From Ensifer adhaerens (GTDB lineage Bacteria > Pseudomonadota > Alphaproteobacteria > Rhizobiales > Rhizobiaceae), in NCBI RefSeq assembly GCF_002940685.1, contig NZ_PNFP01000003.1:310001-374000 (forward strand): a DNA stretch of 64,000 bases, in the 5' to 3' direction. Shown here in pieces: positions 52,989 through 61,706 of the stretch; positions within the stretch are counted from its first letter, which is position 1; every line of letters begins with the position of its first letter. The position numbers and the translations under genes were made by a program. Under the pieces are notes generated by a model that was given only the letters and a program-made list of their open reading frames with translations, made no database searches and was not told the origin of the DNA.

Positions 52989-53876
52989 ATGGAATGGCTT
53001 TATGAATTCCCACACATGAACGACGACGCTCTTCGCGCGCTGAAGAAAGCGATCGACGAAGGTTTCCGGTCGTTCACACGCGCCTATGGCGACGTCATCG
53101 AGGGCTTCTTTTCGCCCTTGCAGCACTTCTTGATCGCTTCCGAGCGCTTCATGACCCAAACGCCCTGGCCCATTATTATCATCATCATCCTGGCGATCGC
53201 CTGGGGCGCGAGCAGAAGCTTGAAGGTCGTGCTCGGCTGTCTGGTGACCCTCTTGGCGATCGGCTATTTCGACATGTGGGACGACACGATGCGGACGATC
53301 TCGATGATCTTCGTCTGCACGCTGCTGTCGATCGCCATCGGCATTCCGATCGGCATTCTGATGTCTCGCTCCGACCGCCTCCAGCGGGTCGTCAACCCGG
53401 TGCTCGACGTCATGCAGACCATGCCGAGCTTCGTCTACCTGATCCCTGTCGTCATGCTCCTCGGGATCGGCAAGGTGCCGGGCCTCATCGCCGTCGTCAT
53501 CTATGCCATCCCGCCGATGATCAGGCTCACCAACCTTGGCATTCGCCTGGTCGACAAGGATGTTCTCGAAGCCGCTGACGCCTTCGGCTCGTCGAGCTGG
53601 CAAAAGCTCAAGAACGTGCAGCTGCCGTTGGCGCTCCCGACGATCATGGCCGGCATCAACCAGACGATCATGATGGCGCTTGCCATGGTGGTCATCGCCT
53701 CGATGATCGGCGTACAGGGCCTAGGCCAACCGGTGCTGAAGGCGATCGCCAATCAGTACTTCACGCTCGGCATCTTCAACGGGCTTGCGATCGTCGGCAT
53801 CGCCATCATCTTCGACCGGGTCAGCCAGGCCTACGGCGAGAGACTGCAGAAGCACCGGGAGATCGTCCATGGCTGA
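52989..53876 (+). CDS. Glycine/proline-betaine ABC transporter permease, copy 2
   Basis: A 295-residue permease, same length as copy 1. It shares the MWDDTMRTISMIFVC helix, DVMQTMPSFVYLIPVVMLLG and the coupling segment EAADAFGSSSWQKLKNVQLP; the AFG-to-KL stretch in that segment is one of few diverged spots. The ribosome site AGGAGGAA is strong. The end overlaps the ATPase start by 8 bp. It forms the membrane channel of the second importer. Confidence 0.92.
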   Translation: MEWLYEFPHMNDDALRALKKAIDEGFRSFTRAYGDVIEGFFSPLQHFLIASERFMTQTPWPIIIIIILAIAWGASRSLKVVLGCLVTLLAIGYFDMWDDTMRTISMIFVCTLLSIAIGIPIGILMSRSDRLQRVVNPVLDVMQTMPSFVYLIPVVMLLGIGKVPGLIAVVIYAIPPMIRLTNLGIRLVDKDVLEAADAFGSSSWQKLKNVQLPLALPTIMAGINQTIMMALAMVVIASMIGVQGLGQPVLKAIANQYFTLGIFNGLAIVGIAIIFDRVSQAYGERLQKHREIVHG

Positions 53877-54906
53877 CACCACCTTCGGCGGCATCAAGAT
53901 CCGCCACCTCTACAAGATCTTCGGCCCGAACGCCTCCGCGCATGTCGAGGCCGTGCAAAAGGGTTTGACGAAGACCGACCTCAACGAGCGGCACGGGCAT
54001 GTCTTAGGCTTGCGGGACATCAACATCGAGATCCCGTCCGGTTGCATCCAGGTGATCATGGGCCTGTCGGGGTCGGGAAAGTCGACCCTCATCCGCCATA
54101 TCAACCGCCTGATCGATCCGACCGCCGGCGAAGTGCTCGTCGACGGTGTCGATGTCGTCAAGATGGGCCAGCCGGAACTGCGCGAGTTCCGGCGCCACCA
54201 GACGGCAATGGTGTTTCAGAAGTTCGCGCTGCTCCCGCATCGCAACGTTCTCGACAACACGCTCTATGGTCTTGAGGTTCAGGGCGTCGAGCGTGCGAAG
54301 GGCGTCGACATCGCCATGCGATGGATCGAGCGCGTGGGGCTGAAGGGCTTTGAAAGCAAATACCCCAATCAGCTCTCCGGCGGCATGCAGCAGCGCGTCG
54401 GGCTTGCCCGCGCGCTTGCCAACGATGCACCGGTGCTTCTGATGGACGAGGCCTATTCGGCGCTCGACCCGCTCATCCGCATGGATATGCAGACAGTGCT
54501 TCTCGACCTGCAGAAGGAAATCAAGAAGACCATCGTCTTCATCACCCATGATCTCGACGAAGCCTTGAGATTGGGCGACCAGATCGCGGTCCTGCGCGAC
54601 GGCGAGGTCATCCAGCAGGGCACCAGCCAGGACATCGTCTTGAGGCCAGCGGACGACTACATCGCCAACTTCGTCAAGGAGGTGAACCGTGGTCGCGTCG
54701 TTCATGTCGAGGCCGTCATGACACCGGTCGCCGCCGATCACGCCGTCAATGGCGCGACGCTGAGAACGGGAAGCACGATCGAAGCTGCGCTGAAGATCCT
54801 GGCGCACAAGGAGGCCAAGGATCTGGTGGTGGTCGATGCCGGCGGAATGCCCGTCGGCACCGTCGATCTGAAGCGGCTGGCTGCAGCGGTCGTAACGCCG
54901 CACTGA
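53869..54906 (+). CDS. Glycine/proline-betaine ABC transporter ATP-binding protein, copy 2
   Basis: A 345-residue ATPase with Walker A GLSGSGKST (residues 65-73), signature LSGGMQQRVG and Walker B PVLLMDEAYSALD. The nucleotide-binding half is almost the same as in copy 1, while the C-terminal regulatory CBS-like segment (about residues 290-345) is clearly different and shorter. It ends the second importer set; a 112-bp gap separates it from the DapA-like copy 2 gene. Confidence 0.92.
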   Translation: MADTTFGGIKIRHLYKIFGPNASAHVEAVQKGLTKTDLNERHGHVLGLRDINIEIPSGCIQVIMGLSGSGKSTLIRHINRLIDPTAGEVLVDGVDVVKMGQPELREFRRHQTAMVFQKFALLPHRNVLDNTLYGLEVQGVERAKGVDIAMRWIERVGLKGFESKYPNQLSGGMQQRVGLARALANDAPVLLMDEAYSALDPLIRMDMQTVLLDLQKEIKKTIVFITHDLDEALRLGDQIAVLRDGEVIQQGTSQDIVLRPADDYIANFVKEVNRGRVVHVEAVMTPVAADHAVNGATLRTGSTIEAALKILAHKEAKDLVVVDAGGMPVGTVDLKRLAAAVVTPH

Positions 54907-55018
54907 GCGGCGGGAGCCCTGCATTTATCCAACGAGAACCTGAAAAGCCGGGCCAGGCGTCGCCCCACGGCTGGGGCCGTTCGTCCAAAATTCCGGCACG
55001 ATTGATGGAGAAGACAAC

Positions 55019-55930
55019 ATGAAGTTCGAAGGCATCTACACCCCGGCCATCACCCCGATCGAGCAAGACGGGAAGATCGACCGCAAGGGTTTTGCAGTCG
55101 TGCTCGAGTCCCTGATTGAAGCGGGCGTTCACGGCATCATCATTGGCGGATCAACCGGCGAATATTACGCCCAGAGCGCGGAGGAACGCTTCGCCCTCGC
55201 CGCCCTCGCCAGGGATGTGATCGGTTCACGCCTGCCGCTTGTCGTCGGGACGGGTGCCACCAGAACGGAGGACTCCGTGGCGTTTGCCAAGGCGGCCAAG
55301 GAGATCGGCGCCGACGCCATTCTCGTGTCGTCGCCACCTTACGCACTGCCGACCGAGGAGGAGAACGCGGTCCACGCGCTGACGGTGGATCGGGCAGCGG
55401 GTCTCCCGATCATGCTCTACAACTACCCGGCCCGCATGGGCGTGATGATGGGGGACGCATACTTCTCCCGCGTCAGCGAATCCAGAAACGTCGTGGCGAT
55501 CAAGGAAAGCTCCGGCGACATGGCCAATCTCCACCTGCTCGCCCGCAAGTACCCGCATATCGCTCTTTCCTGCGGCTGGGATGACCAGGCACTCGAATTC
55601 TTCGCCTGGGGCGCAAGGAGCTGGGTCTGCGCCGGCTCCAACTTTCTGCCGAAGGAACATGTCGCCCTCTATGAGGCCTGCGTCATCGAGAAGAACTTCG
55701 ACAAGGGACGGGCGATCATGACGGCGATGCTGCCGCTCATGGATTTCCTCGAATGCGGCAAGTTCGTCCAGTCGATCAAACACGGTTGCGAACTGAAAGG
55801 CCTGCCGGCGGGACCGGCCCGGGCACCGCTCGGTCCGCTCAACACCAATGAAAAGGAAACACTCGAGACGATCGTCGCGACTCTGAAACGCGATGTCGCC
55901 CAAATTGTCGCAGGAAATCGCCATGCGTGA
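55019..55930 (+). CDS. DapA-like class I lyase/deaminase, copy 2
   Basis: A 303-residue DHDPS-family protein with the canonical loop GSTGE (residues 44-48), Tyr134 (LYNYP) and Schiff-base Lys162 (AIKESSGD). It is thus closer to the standard DHDPS/deaminase pattern than copy 1 and only distantly similar to it. It is followed 63 bp later by the second DAO-like gene, repeating the DapA-DAO pairing. Likely substrates are cyclic imino acids from (hydroxy)proline isomers, but this is inferred from context. Confidence 0.87.
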   Translation: MKFEGIYTPAITPIEQDGKIDRKGFAVVLESLIEAGVHGIIIGGSTGEYYAQSAEERFALAALARDVIGSRLPLVVGTGATRTEDSVAFAKAAKEIGADAILVSSPPYALPTEEENAVHALTVDRAAGLPIMLYNYPARMGVMMGDAYFSRVSESRNVVAIKESSGDMANLHLLARKYPHIALSCGWDDQALEFFAWGARSWVCAGSNFLPKEHVALYEACVIEKNFDKGRAIMTAMLPLMDFLECGKFVQSIKHGCELKGLPAGPARAPLGPLNTNEKETLETIVATLKRDVAQIVAGNRHA

Positions 55931-55993
55931 GCGAATGATCGCAACCAGAGCAATCACCAGGTTGCGCCTTCAGAGAATGAGGGAGACGCCCCG

Positions 55994-57340
55994 ATGATCA
56001 CGCGGCCCGTCAAACGCTTGCCTGTCGAAAATGGCATCTCGGGCTGGGAGGCGATCAGCCGACGTTCGTTTTCGGTCCGCAGTCTCGACAGCCACGTGAA
56101 CGCCGACTGGCTGATCATCGGGGCAGGCTTTGCCGGGCTTTCTGCAGCGCGCCGCCTGCTGCAACTGCGTCCCGATGACAAGATCGTTGTTCTCGAGGCG
56201 AGTGAGGTCGGCAAGGGCACGTCGGGTCGGAACTCCGGCTACATGATCGACGTGCCGCACAACCTGTCATCCGGCGAATATTCAAGCGGAGGCGCTGACA
56301 GCACGCGCCGGGAAATGGCCCAGAACCGCTACGCGATCGAGTTCGCCAGCCAAGCGGCGGAAGCCTATGGGATGTCGCGCGAGACCTTCGACCCGGCAGG
56401 CAAGATCAACGCAGCTGCGACGGCCCGCGGCATGAAGCTCAACAGGAGCTTTGGCCAGTCGCTCAAGGTCGCGGACGAGAAACACACCCACCTCGACGCC
56501 GCAGAGATGCGCGCGATAACGGGCTCGAACTATTACCTCGGCGGCCTTTACACGCCCGGCGCAGTGCTTATCCAGCCGGCGGACTACGTGCGCCAGTTCG
56601 CTGCCGGCCTTTCACACGACATCAATCTCTTCGAGCGATCTCCGGTGACGTCGCTCCAGCGCGAAAACGGCATTTGGACGGCATTGACCGCGCATGGTTC
56701 GGTCAGCGCGCCCAAGGTCATTCTCGGCGTCAACGGCCATGTGGAGGATTTTGGCCATTTCGGCGGGCGGCTGATGCACATCTTCGCCTACGCCTCGATG
56801 ACCGCGCCGTTTTCCGCCGACGGTATCGGGCGCAAAGCGTCCGGTCGGGATCGCTGGGCCTTGCTCCCGGCCGACGCAATGGGTGCCACCGTGCGCAAGA
56901 TCACGTCAGGTGGCCAGTCGCGGATCGTGATCCGCACCAAATACACCTACGACACGACGCTCACCCTTTCGCAAAGCCGCCTCTCGAAAATGGCGCAAGC
57001 GCATCGACGTTCGATGGATGCGAGATTTCCCGACCTTGCGGGAATACCGTTCGAGCACAGTTGGGCAGGTCGTCTTTGCCTCAGCCTCAACCACGTACCA
57101 GCCTTCGGCGAGATCGACGAAAGCCTCTTTTCCGCCTGCTGCGAGAATGGGCTTGGCACCGTCAAAAGCACACTTGCCGGCATCATGGCCGCCAACCTGG
57201 CGACAGGGTCCGCCTCACGGGAACTCGAGGAATACATGAACCACCGCGACCCAGCCCGGCTCCCGCCCGAGCCATTTGCCTGGCTCGGCGTAAACTCGGT
57301 GATCCGATTGCAAGAACTGCGCGCGGGCCGGGAGGGGTGA
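55994..57340 (+). CDS. FAD-dependent D-amino-acid-oxidase-like oxidoreductase, copy 2
   Basis: A 448-residue DAO-family flavoprotein paralogous to the one at 50443. FAD motif WLIIGAGFAGLSAARRLLQL, then GRNSGYMIDVPHNLSSGEYS, and ACCENGLGTVKSTLAGIMAA near the C-terminus. The shared N-terminal segment before the FAD motif (about 45 residues, with GISGWEAI like GVSGWVAM of copy 1) marks the two as one subfamily. It probably oxidises a different isomer or methylation state than copy 1. Confidence 0.87.
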   Translation: MITRPVKRLPVENGISGWEAISRRSFSVRSLDSHVNADWLIIGAGFAGLSAARRLLQLRPDDKIVVLEASEVGKGTSGRNSGYMIDVPHNLSSGEYSSGGADSTRREMAQNRYAIEFASQAAEAYGMSRETFDPAGKINAAATARGMKLNRSFGQSLKVADEKHTHLDAAEMRAITGSNYYLGGLYTPGAVLIQPADYVRQFAAGLSHDINLFERSPVTSLQRENGIWTALTAHGSVSAPKVILGVNGHVEDFGHFGGRLMHIFAYASMTAPFSADGIGRKASGRDRWALLPADAMGATVRKITSGGQSRIVIRTKYTYDTTLTLSQSRLSKMAQAHRRSMDARFPDLAGIPFEHSWAGRLCLSLNHVPAFGEIDESLFSACCENGLGTVKSTLAGIMAANLATGSASRELEEYMNHRDPARLPPEPFAWLGVNSVIRLQELRAGREG

Positions 57341-57438
57341 CCTTCACTGAGTGAACAGGCACGTAGGGTGAATTTCAACGGGGTCTCTCGATCACGAAGA
57401 ACTCGCCACCAGACAGTGGACATCAAGGTAGGCTTGAA

Positions 57439-58452
57439 ATGATAACGACCATGAAATCCAGTGTACCGCCGACGAACCGCCTCAGGATCGGCTTCGTGCT
57501 TGCGCGGTCCTTCACGCTTTCCGCCTTTGCTCTCTTCGTCGACACGCTCAGGCTTGCGAGCGACGAACTCGACAAGTCGGGGCGTGTCCGCGCCGACTGG
57601 CAGGTGCTTGGCAACACCCGGCATCTGATCAGCTCCAGCTGCGGAGTGCAGGTGGCACCGACGTCGGATCTCGTCGATCCCGCGCAGTTCGGCTACATCG
57701 TCGTGGTCGGTGGCCTGCTCACCTGTGAGAGCCCAATCGACAACGAAACCGTCAGCTTCCTCAAGAAGGCAGCCGCGCGAAAGGTGCCGTTGATCGGTCT
57801 TTGCACCGGAACGTTCATCCTGGCCGACGCTGGCCTGATGACGGGGCACAATGTCTGCGTCAGCTGGCTCCACTACCAGGCGTTCCGCGAACGTTTCCCG
57901 GATCTCAAGGTTCGTTCGGACCGCCTGTTCAATCTCGACCGCACCCGTGGCTCCTGCGCCGGTGGCAGCAGTGCGGCCGACATGGCCGCCCATATCGTGC
58001 GACTGCATATCAGCAAAGAAGCGGAGCGAAATGCACTCGAAGTGCTGCAGATCGACAAGGCGCGGTCGCACCTTCATGTCCAGCCGAGAAAGCCGCTGGC
58101 GATCGAGAGCAACGATCCTCGCTTAAACGCGGCCCTCATCATCATGGAACAGCATATCGAGAACACAATTTCGATCCCGGAACTGGCCTCGTCGGTCGGC
58201 TTGTCGCGGCGGCAGCTTGAGCGCCTGTTCATGGGAAAGGCGAAAATGTCGCCAGCGCTCGTCTACCGGAAGTTTCGGCTGGAGCGCGCCAAACATCTCC
58301 TCACCCAGACCGATGCATCGCTGATCGAAATCGCCCTTGAAGTCGGCTTCGAAAGCGCCGGGCACTTCTCCAGAATATTTGCCAGGACCTACGGACAAAC
58401 ACCGAACCAGCTCAGAGCGCAAACGCCGCAGACTTCCAGTGGCAGCGCCTAA
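57439..58452 (+). CDS. GlxA-family AraC transcriptional regulator (DJ-1/PfpI-like domain + AraC HTH)
   Basis: A 337-residue regulator. Residues about 15-200 form a DJ-1/PfpI-like domain with LIGLCTGTFILADAGLMTGH. The C-terminal 100 residues form an AraC double HTH (ISIPELASSVGLSRRQLERL, LIEIALEVGFESAGHFSRIF). This architecture is that of GbdR, CdhR and ArgR, which respond to glycine betaine, carnitine or arginine in pseudomonads. Its place at the end of the betaine island makes a betaine-responsive activator likely. Confidence 0.9.
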   Translation: MITTMKSSVPPTNRLRIGFVLARSFTLSAFALFVDTLRLASDELDKSGRVRADWQVLGNTRHLISSSCGVQVAPTSDLVDPAQFGYIVVVGGLLTCESPIDNETVSFLKKAAARKVPLIGLCTGTFILADAGLMTGHNVCVSWLHYQAFRERFPDLKVRSDRLFNLDRTRGSCAGGSSAADMAAHIVRLHISKEAERNALEVLQIDKARSHLHVQPRKPLAIESNDPRLNAALIIMEQHIENTISIPELASSVGLSRRQLERLFMGKAKMSPALVYRKFRLERAKHLLTQTDASLIEIALEVGFESAGHFSRIFARTYGQTPNQLRAQTPQTSSGSA

Positions 58453-58716
58453 AGCAGTGGATGCCACATGTCGCAATCAGACCTCCCCTACCGTCACCTT
58501 CCCGGCCGCGCCAGCAACCGGCAATGTCGACGATGTCGTCACGCGACGCGGTCGGGTCTACGAAGCCCGAGGGGTCATCTTCATTGAGAGCGGTACCCCA
58601 CCGGATGGCGGTCCAGACGTCCAGCCGCTGTGCCGAACCAAAGCCTTACTCGCGTCAGCGCCACCGGAATACGACCTTCATGTCAGAGAGAGTGGCAGAG
58701 GTGGGTTGTGTCGCGT

Positions 58717-59685
58717 TTATGGACTCAAGTGGTGAGAACTTTGATTGAAGGCCGTTTCTAACCGCGTCCGCGCATGCGCGATATCTGCAACAACGGAGAT
58801 GGCAAGTGCACGTGCATCCCTTGCTTTGTCGAAAAGACCTATCGGCGCTTTGATACGGTCAAGCACGCTTTCCGCTTGTCCGCATGCACGTAGGGCCTCG
58901 CAACGCTTGGCATGCGTGCGGCGACTGCCAAGTGCGCCGACGTAGAAGGCGTCGGACACGAGCGCCGTGGTAAGAACCGGTAACTCACGGTCGACATCGT
59001 GAAACAAAAGCGCGACCGCCGTGTCAGCGTCGAGCTCGCTTGGCGTCGGCACTTGGCCACGCTCAAGCTCAACGATCTCATAGCCCGCCGCGACAGCAAC
59101 GCGTGCAACCGCTCCAACCTCCAGCGGCGCGCCGGCAACGACTATCCGTGGCTTGGCCCTGTAGGCCCGCACGAAACACTCACCATCCCAGCCGCTTGCT
59201 CCGCCGCCCTTTCGCAAAGTGAGCGATCGCTTGCCCGGATTATAGCGCAGACATACCGGCTTTCGGCGATCAAGGGCGGCCAGCGCCTGCCGCAAGACCG
59301 CGGCGTCCGCTAACACGTGGATCGCAAGCGTAATGCCGCCGCCACAGGGCAGGACAATATCAAAAAACGGCGAGCCTTCGCCAAGGCGAAGGAGACGATC
59401 CATGCCCTTGTTCAGGGCAGTCATCGCATCGGCGGCGACGGCCGCTTCGGTGCAGCCACCGGAGACGAAACCGCAATAGAGACCATCACTTCGCACGACC
59501 ATTTGCGCGCCAAGGGCGCGCGCTGCGCCGCCACGGATATCGACGAGCGTGATGAGGGCTGTCGGTTGCCCCTCTTCGAGCGATTGCGCGGCGAAGGACA
59601 GTATCTCGATCGCATCGTCCGACAGGAAGGCGGCGCGCGGCTCCTTCGCAAGCGTTTCCGGATCGGCGGCAATGCGGATCGTCAT
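58717..59685 (-). CDS. XdhC/CoxI-family protein
   Basis: A 322-residue protein. The N-terminal XdhC_CoxI domain has CGFVSGGCTEAAVAADAM. The C-terminal Rossmann-like domain has DAFYVGALGSRRTHAKRCEA. XdhC proteins insert or sulfurate the molybdenum cofactor of xanthine-dehydrogenase-type hydroxylases. No such hydroxylase is encoded in the window. The ATG at 59685 follows the UbiX stop by one base and has a GGAG site. The usual GAGHVG-like loop is replaced by AGAPLEVG, so nucleotide binding may differ. Confidence 0.85.
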   Translation of the reverse strand: MTIRIAADPETLAKEPRAAFLSDDAIEILSFAAQSLEEGQPTALITLVDIRGGAARALGAQMVVRSDGLYCGFVSGGCTEAAVAADAMTALNKGMDRLLRLGEGSPFFDIVLPCGGGITLAIHVLADAAVLRQALAALDRRKPVCLRYNPGKRSLTLRKGGGASGWDGECFVRAYRAKPRIVVAGAPLEVGAVARVAVAAGYEIVELERGQVPTPSELDADTAVALLFHDVDRELPVLTTALVSDAFYVGALGSRRTHAKRCEALRACGQAESVLDRIKAPIGLFDKARDARALAISVVADIAHARTRLETAFNQSSHHLSP

Positions 59686-59686
59686 C

Positions 59687-60268
59687 TTACTCCACTCCCT
59701 GCGTTCCCCGCCAGCGGCGTACGATACCCGGGTCGAGATCAAAGAGATCGAGCACGCGGCCGACGGTGTGGTCGACCATGTCTTCGATGCTTTGAGGCTT
59801 CGCATAGAAGGCGGGCACCGGCGGATAGATGATGCCGCCCATTTCGGTCACCTGCGCCATGTTGCGGATATGGCCGAGATGAAGCGGCGTTTCTCTGAGC
59901 ATCAGGACAAGGCGACGGCGTTCCTTTAGTACCACGTCGGCCGCACGGGAAATGAGGTTGTCCGTCGTGCCCGTGGCGATCTCGGCCAGCGTCTTGACCG
60001 AACAGGGGGCGACGATCATGCCCAGAGTTTTGTAGGAGCCGGAGGAGCAGACGGCGCCGATATCCTTGTTGGAATGGGTCGTCGTCGCCAGCGCTTCGAG
60101 GTTCTGCCTGGAAAACGTCGCCTCGGCCGCAAGCGTGATACAGGCCGCACGCGACATGATCAGATGGGTCTCGATCTCGAGGTCACGCAACAGTTCGAGG
60201 ATGCGCTTGCCGTAGACCACGCCCGACGCGCCCGAAATGCCGACGATCATGCGTTTTGGATGGGTCAT
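59687..60268 (-). CDS. UbiX-family flavin prenyltransferase
   Basis: A 193-residue enzyme that makes prenylated FMN for UbiD-type decarboxylases. The N-terminal motif is VGISGASGVVYGKRILELL, and the later motif IVAPCSVKTLAEIATGTTDN is the conserved flavin/phosphate-binding part. It starts 3 bp after the UbiD-type gene stop, so the two are co-translated. It is a pathway-linked copy rather than the ubiquinone housekeeping one, judging by its location. Confidence 0.92.
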   Translation of the reverse strand: MTHPKRMIVGISGASGVVYGKRILELLRDLEIETHLIMSRAACITLAAEATFSRQNLEALATTTHSNKDIGAVCSSGSYKTLGMIVAPCSVKTLAEIATGTTDNLISRAADVVLKERRRLVLMLRETPLHLGHIRNMAQVTEMGGIIYPPVPAFYAKPQSIEDMVDHTVGRVLDLFDLDPGIVRRWRGTQGVE

Positions 60269-60271
60269 CGC

Positions 60272-61645
60272 CTATCCCACGTTTCTCAAGAGGGTCGCGG
60301 CGCGTGCACTTGCCTCGTCGCTGATGCGGGCGCGCACGCCATGGAAATTCGGGCCGCGCGTCGCATCGAGCCCCATCCGCGAGGTCGTACCGATGCCGCT
60401 CGCCGAGGGATCGAGCGCATTGCCCGGTAGGCCTTCGATGATGACGACGTCCTTGTGCGGCTGGAAATGCGTGGCAAGCGCCCAGAGCACCTCACTGTCG
60501 CGGGTAATATCGACGTCCGCGTCCACCACCACGACGGTCTTCAAGTACTGGTCCCAGCCAAGAAGACCGAGCATGACCTGCCGCGCCTCCCCCTCGCGCG
60601 TCTGGTTCATGGCGATGTAGGCATGAAAATGCGTGCCCGACGAGGGGTAGTGCACGGCGGTAATCGAGGGAAAGCGCGCCTTCAGCTTCTCCACCACCTC
60701 GGCCTCGCGCGGCACGCGGCCGAGGTTCAAGTGTTCGGCCGAATTGCCGCCCGCCACGCTGACGAGGATGGCATTGCGCCGGCGCATCACGGTTTCGACC
60801 GTGAAAAGGTTGTTGGTCGAGCGGTCGGAGGAATAGCCGGTGAATTCGCCGAAGGGGCCCTCCTCGACATGCGCCTCGGGATCCAGCACGCCTTCGAGCA
60901 CGATCTCGGCATGGGCAGGAACGCGGATACCGTATTTCGGGGTGCGCACGACCTGAAGCGGTTCACCCATCAAGCCGCCGGCGACGTCGCGTTCGTCTTC
61001 ACCGAAGGCAAGTCGGGCAGAGGCTGCGATCATGAAGAGCGGATGGCCGCCGATGACCATCGCGACCGGCATCGGCCTGCCCTTCTCCTTGGCCATGTTC
61101 ATCAGCCGCCAGAGATGGCCGCGCGAATGCAGCGAGGTGGCGAGCGCATTCTTCGAATGGATCATCGCGCGATGGTAACTGAGATTGCCGGCGCCGGTTT
61201 CCGGATGCTCGCCGATGATGATGCCGCTGGTGATGTACTTCGCCCGGTCCGTGTCAAAGTGCTTGAGCATCGGCAGCGCGTTGAGGTCGACGGCATCGCC
61301 CGAGATGATCTCCTCGGTGATCGGACCTTCTTTCAGGAGCTGCGGCGTGAACGGTCGGTTGGCGCGCGCCTGGTAGGCCTCGTGCAGCCTGTCGGCGGTC
61401 GAACCGAGCAGACGGGCGATACGATCTCGCGAGGCAAAGATGTTGCAGAGCACTTCGCTGCCGATGCCGCTGACGTTCTTCAGGTGCAGCATGGGGTGTC
61501 GCCCCCGCTCAGCCAGATTCCAGATCAGTGCCGTTGCATCCTGATCGTCTGAGACCGGCCGGTCGATGGTGATGACATCTTCTGGGTGCTCCGCCCTGTA
61601 GTCGGCGAGGAAGCTGCGGACATCTTGCTTGTGGTACTGGGTCAT
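60272..61645 (-). CDS. UbiD-family prenyl-FMN-dependent decarboxylase
   Basis: A 457-residue (de)carboxylase. The motif EEGPFGEFTGY contains the two active-site Glu residues of the family, and the metal/prFMN-binding part is seen around SGIIIGEHPETGAGNLSYHR. Members remove a carboxylate from aromatic, heteroaromatic or cinnamic acids. The substrate cannot be deduced. The operon with two amidohydrolases, UbiX and XdhC suggests an aromatic or N-heterocyclic acid. It is preceded by a 61-bp gap to the amidohydrolase gene. Confidence 0.9.
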   Translation of the reverse strand: MTQYHKQDVRSFLADYRAEHPEDVITIDRPVSDDQDATALIWNLAERGRHPMLHLKNVSGIGSEVLCNIFASRDRIARLLGSTADRLHEAYQARANRPFTPQLLKEGPITEEIISGDAVDLNALPMLKHFDTDRAKYITSGIIIGEHPETGAGNLSYHRAMIHSKNALATSLHSRGHLWRLMNMAKEKGRPMPVAMVIGGHPLFMIAASARLAFGEDERDVAGGLMGEPLQVVRTPKYGIRVPAHAEIVLEGVLDPEAHVEEGPFGEFTGYSSDRSTNNLFTVETVMRRRNAILVSVAGGNSAEHLNLGRVPREAEVVEKLKARFPSITAVHYPSSGTHFHAYIAMNQTREGEARQVMLGLLGWDQYLKTVVVVDADVDITRDSEVLWALATHFQPHKDVVIIEGLPGNALDPSASGIGTTSRMGLDATRGPNFHGVRARISDEASARAATLLRNVG

Positions 61646-61706
61646 ATCTCGGGCCTCGACGCGACTGGAGGGTGACGGCGCCCGGAATGGGCGCCGTCGT
61701 CTTTAC

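Noticed and set aside
60455-61552. A 365-codon plus-strand frame opposite the UbiD-type gene
   Set aside because: His/Arg-rich antisense product without any family signature; the minus-strand UbiD frame is fully supported.
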